In this document: positions 49,621 to 50,486 of the stretch, in pieces
Layout of the letters: every line of letters starts with the position of its first letter
Numbering within the stretch: the first letter of the stretch is position 1
Source of the DNA: Nitrosomonas communis
Lineage (GTDB): Bacteria; Pseudomonadota; Gammaproteobacteria; Burkholderiales; Nitrosomonadaceae
Direction of reading: 5' to 3'
Assembly: GCF_900114745.1 (NCBI RefSeq)
Contig: NZ_FOUB01000027.1
Span: 1-50,486, forward strand
Length of the DNA: 50,486 nt
The notes under the pieces: model-generated
Databases searched by the model: none
The model's input: the letters and a program-made list of their open reading frames with translations, nothing else
What the model was told of the DNA's origin: nothing
Translations under genes and position numbers: made by a program

Positions 49621-50053
49621 TTTGCTAAGTTAATGGTAAAGCTAAAAGTAGGTGGTATAAGCGTACGCATGTTTCTCAAATGTTCTCCGCGCTTAAATCA
49701 TCACAAATCTTTTTTAGCTAATTCTCTCTTTACAAGCTTTAATTTTTATTCCATTTCCAAATCAAAATTGACGCGAAGACGAGCCGCAGATAGTATTAAT
49801 AATACGGCAAGGTGAAGCCGACAAAGTCAGTTTTGATTTAGAAATAGAATTAGTTATTTGATAAACACTAGTCATTATAAAGGGCAACCCTAATGTTGAC
49901 CAAACAAAAAAATATCATACCGATCACCACTTTGCTCATTGGCGTGACTTTTTAGGAAACGGACGCCTGTACCCCTTTCGTTTTTGGAGCAGGCTGGAAT
50001 CAAAGGAGAAGCTTCTGCTTCCCTCACCTATAGCCTAACCAGTTAAGAATGAT
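49621..50053. other. Gap with repeat copy 6 and a truncated ORF start
   Basis: Besides repeat copy 6 (49747-49852), there is a short ORF start at 49893 (MLTKQKNIIPITTLLIGVTF then TAG). It looks like the beginning of a gene cut off by insertion of the IS to the right, but this is a weak inference. I could not fix the IS end. Confidence 0.35.
49747..49852 (+). repeat. MITE/REP-like repeat, copy 6
   Basis: It runs from TTATTCCATTTCC to GAAATAGAATTA, with the core words gcgaagacgagccgcaga, ataatacggcaagg and gaagccgacaaagtcag. It lies in the dapC upstream region, next to an IS630-family element. Confidence 0.9.
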
Positions 50054-50486
50054 TCAGAATGTATAGGATTTAAAAAGCATCTCAACGGTCTGGTTTTGTT
50101 GTTTACGCAGTGCTTTGGCCTGTGCCCATTTATGTTCGATGGGATTAAGATCAGGAGAATAAGCAGGTAAGTATTCAAGGGTGTGCCCAGCGTTTTGTAT
50201 GGCCTCTTGCGTATCCTGCCTCTTATGGAAGGTAGCATTGTCCATCACAACGACCGCATGTGACGGCAATTTAGGCAACAGGTCCTGCATCGCCCATCCA
50301 TGAAATACATCGGCGCTGATATTGACTGCAAACAGGCTGACGGTTATCAATAGCTTTCCGATCAGGGCGCCAATCGCGTTGATACGACCTTGCGCATGCC
50401 AGTCATGCGTGCCATGACATCTCTGGCCAGCAGGTGCATAACCGTGCGTGCGCGGCGCATCCTGTGCAAACCCACTTTCATCAATA
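50054..50486 (-). mobile_element. IS630-family transposase, C-terminal part (runs off window)
   Basis: Read from the window edge leftward, an uninterrupted frame gives the catalytic half of an IS630-type DDE transposase. Visible are the first Asp in IDESGF (just inside the edge), the second Asp in VVVMDNATFHK and the Glu in YSPDLNPIEHKWAQAK. The N-terminal helix-turn-helix half lies outside. IS630 elements insert at TA dinucleotides and duplicate them. The gene ends normally at 50054, so the left end of the element should lie within about 200 bases of that point. Confidence 0.85.

Overview
The window looks like chromosomal DNA of an AT-rich betaproteobacterium, most probably a Nitrosomonas-type ammonia oxidiser. 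This rests on gene content and protein flavour: flhDC, sdhCDA, a TonB-ExbB-ExbD set, an OprP-type porin between two PstS paralogues, a DUF2909 twin-TM protein, and dapD/dapC. It is an inference; no 16S rRNA or ammonia-oxidation gene is present. I see no rRNA operon and no CRISPR array.

Region 1 (1-8733) is an integrated mobile island abutting the 3' end of a tRNA-Asn(GTT). Next to the tRNA lie a tyrosine integrase, an AlpA-like excisionase and a Rep_trans-type replication initiator. The initiator is interrupted by an in-frame TAG and carries a perfect palindrome inside its coding sequence. The cargo to the left comprises a DUF262 + HEPN-like gene pair, a lone proteasome-like Ntn hydrolase, a possible uracil-DNA-glycosylase-fold protein and an unknown 242-aa protein. 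Diverged attachment-site-like repeats and a tRNA-Thr-like scar separate the cargo genes, suggesting stepwise accretion. This is the best candidate for an undescribed, possibly defensive, system.

Region 2 (9.2-29.5 kb) is mostly core: an alginate-export-type outer-membrane protein with an NrfJ-like periplasmic protein, uvrB diverging from an aspartate aminotransferase, flhDC, L-serine dehydratase, an ABC exporter frameshifted by a perfect 73-bp tandem duplication, an FmdE-like protein, a dicarboxylate symporter, an RDD protein, Fur-box-preceded tonB-exbB-exbD, and pyrG-eno-ftsB.

Region 3 (29.6-39.4 kb, all minus strand) holds sdhCDA (no sdhB beside it), a phosphate-scavenging cluster pstS-oprP-pstS with candidate Pho boxes, and trpGDC without an adjacent trpE.

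Region 4 (39.4-40.9 kb) is a small accessory patch: two unknown genes, a small membrane ORF with an in-frame TAG, and a decayed hsdM fragment. Region 5 (41-50.5 kb) contains cstA with a YbdD-like gene, a KefB/YbaL-type antiporter, a DUF2909 gene, miaA, a BON lipoprotein, dapD, dapC, and an IS630-family transposase running off the window.

Six copies of a roughly 105-bp repeat with matching inverted ends lie in intergenic gaps between 15.0 and 49.9 kb, all in the same orientation. They look like a non-autonomous MITE or REP-type family.
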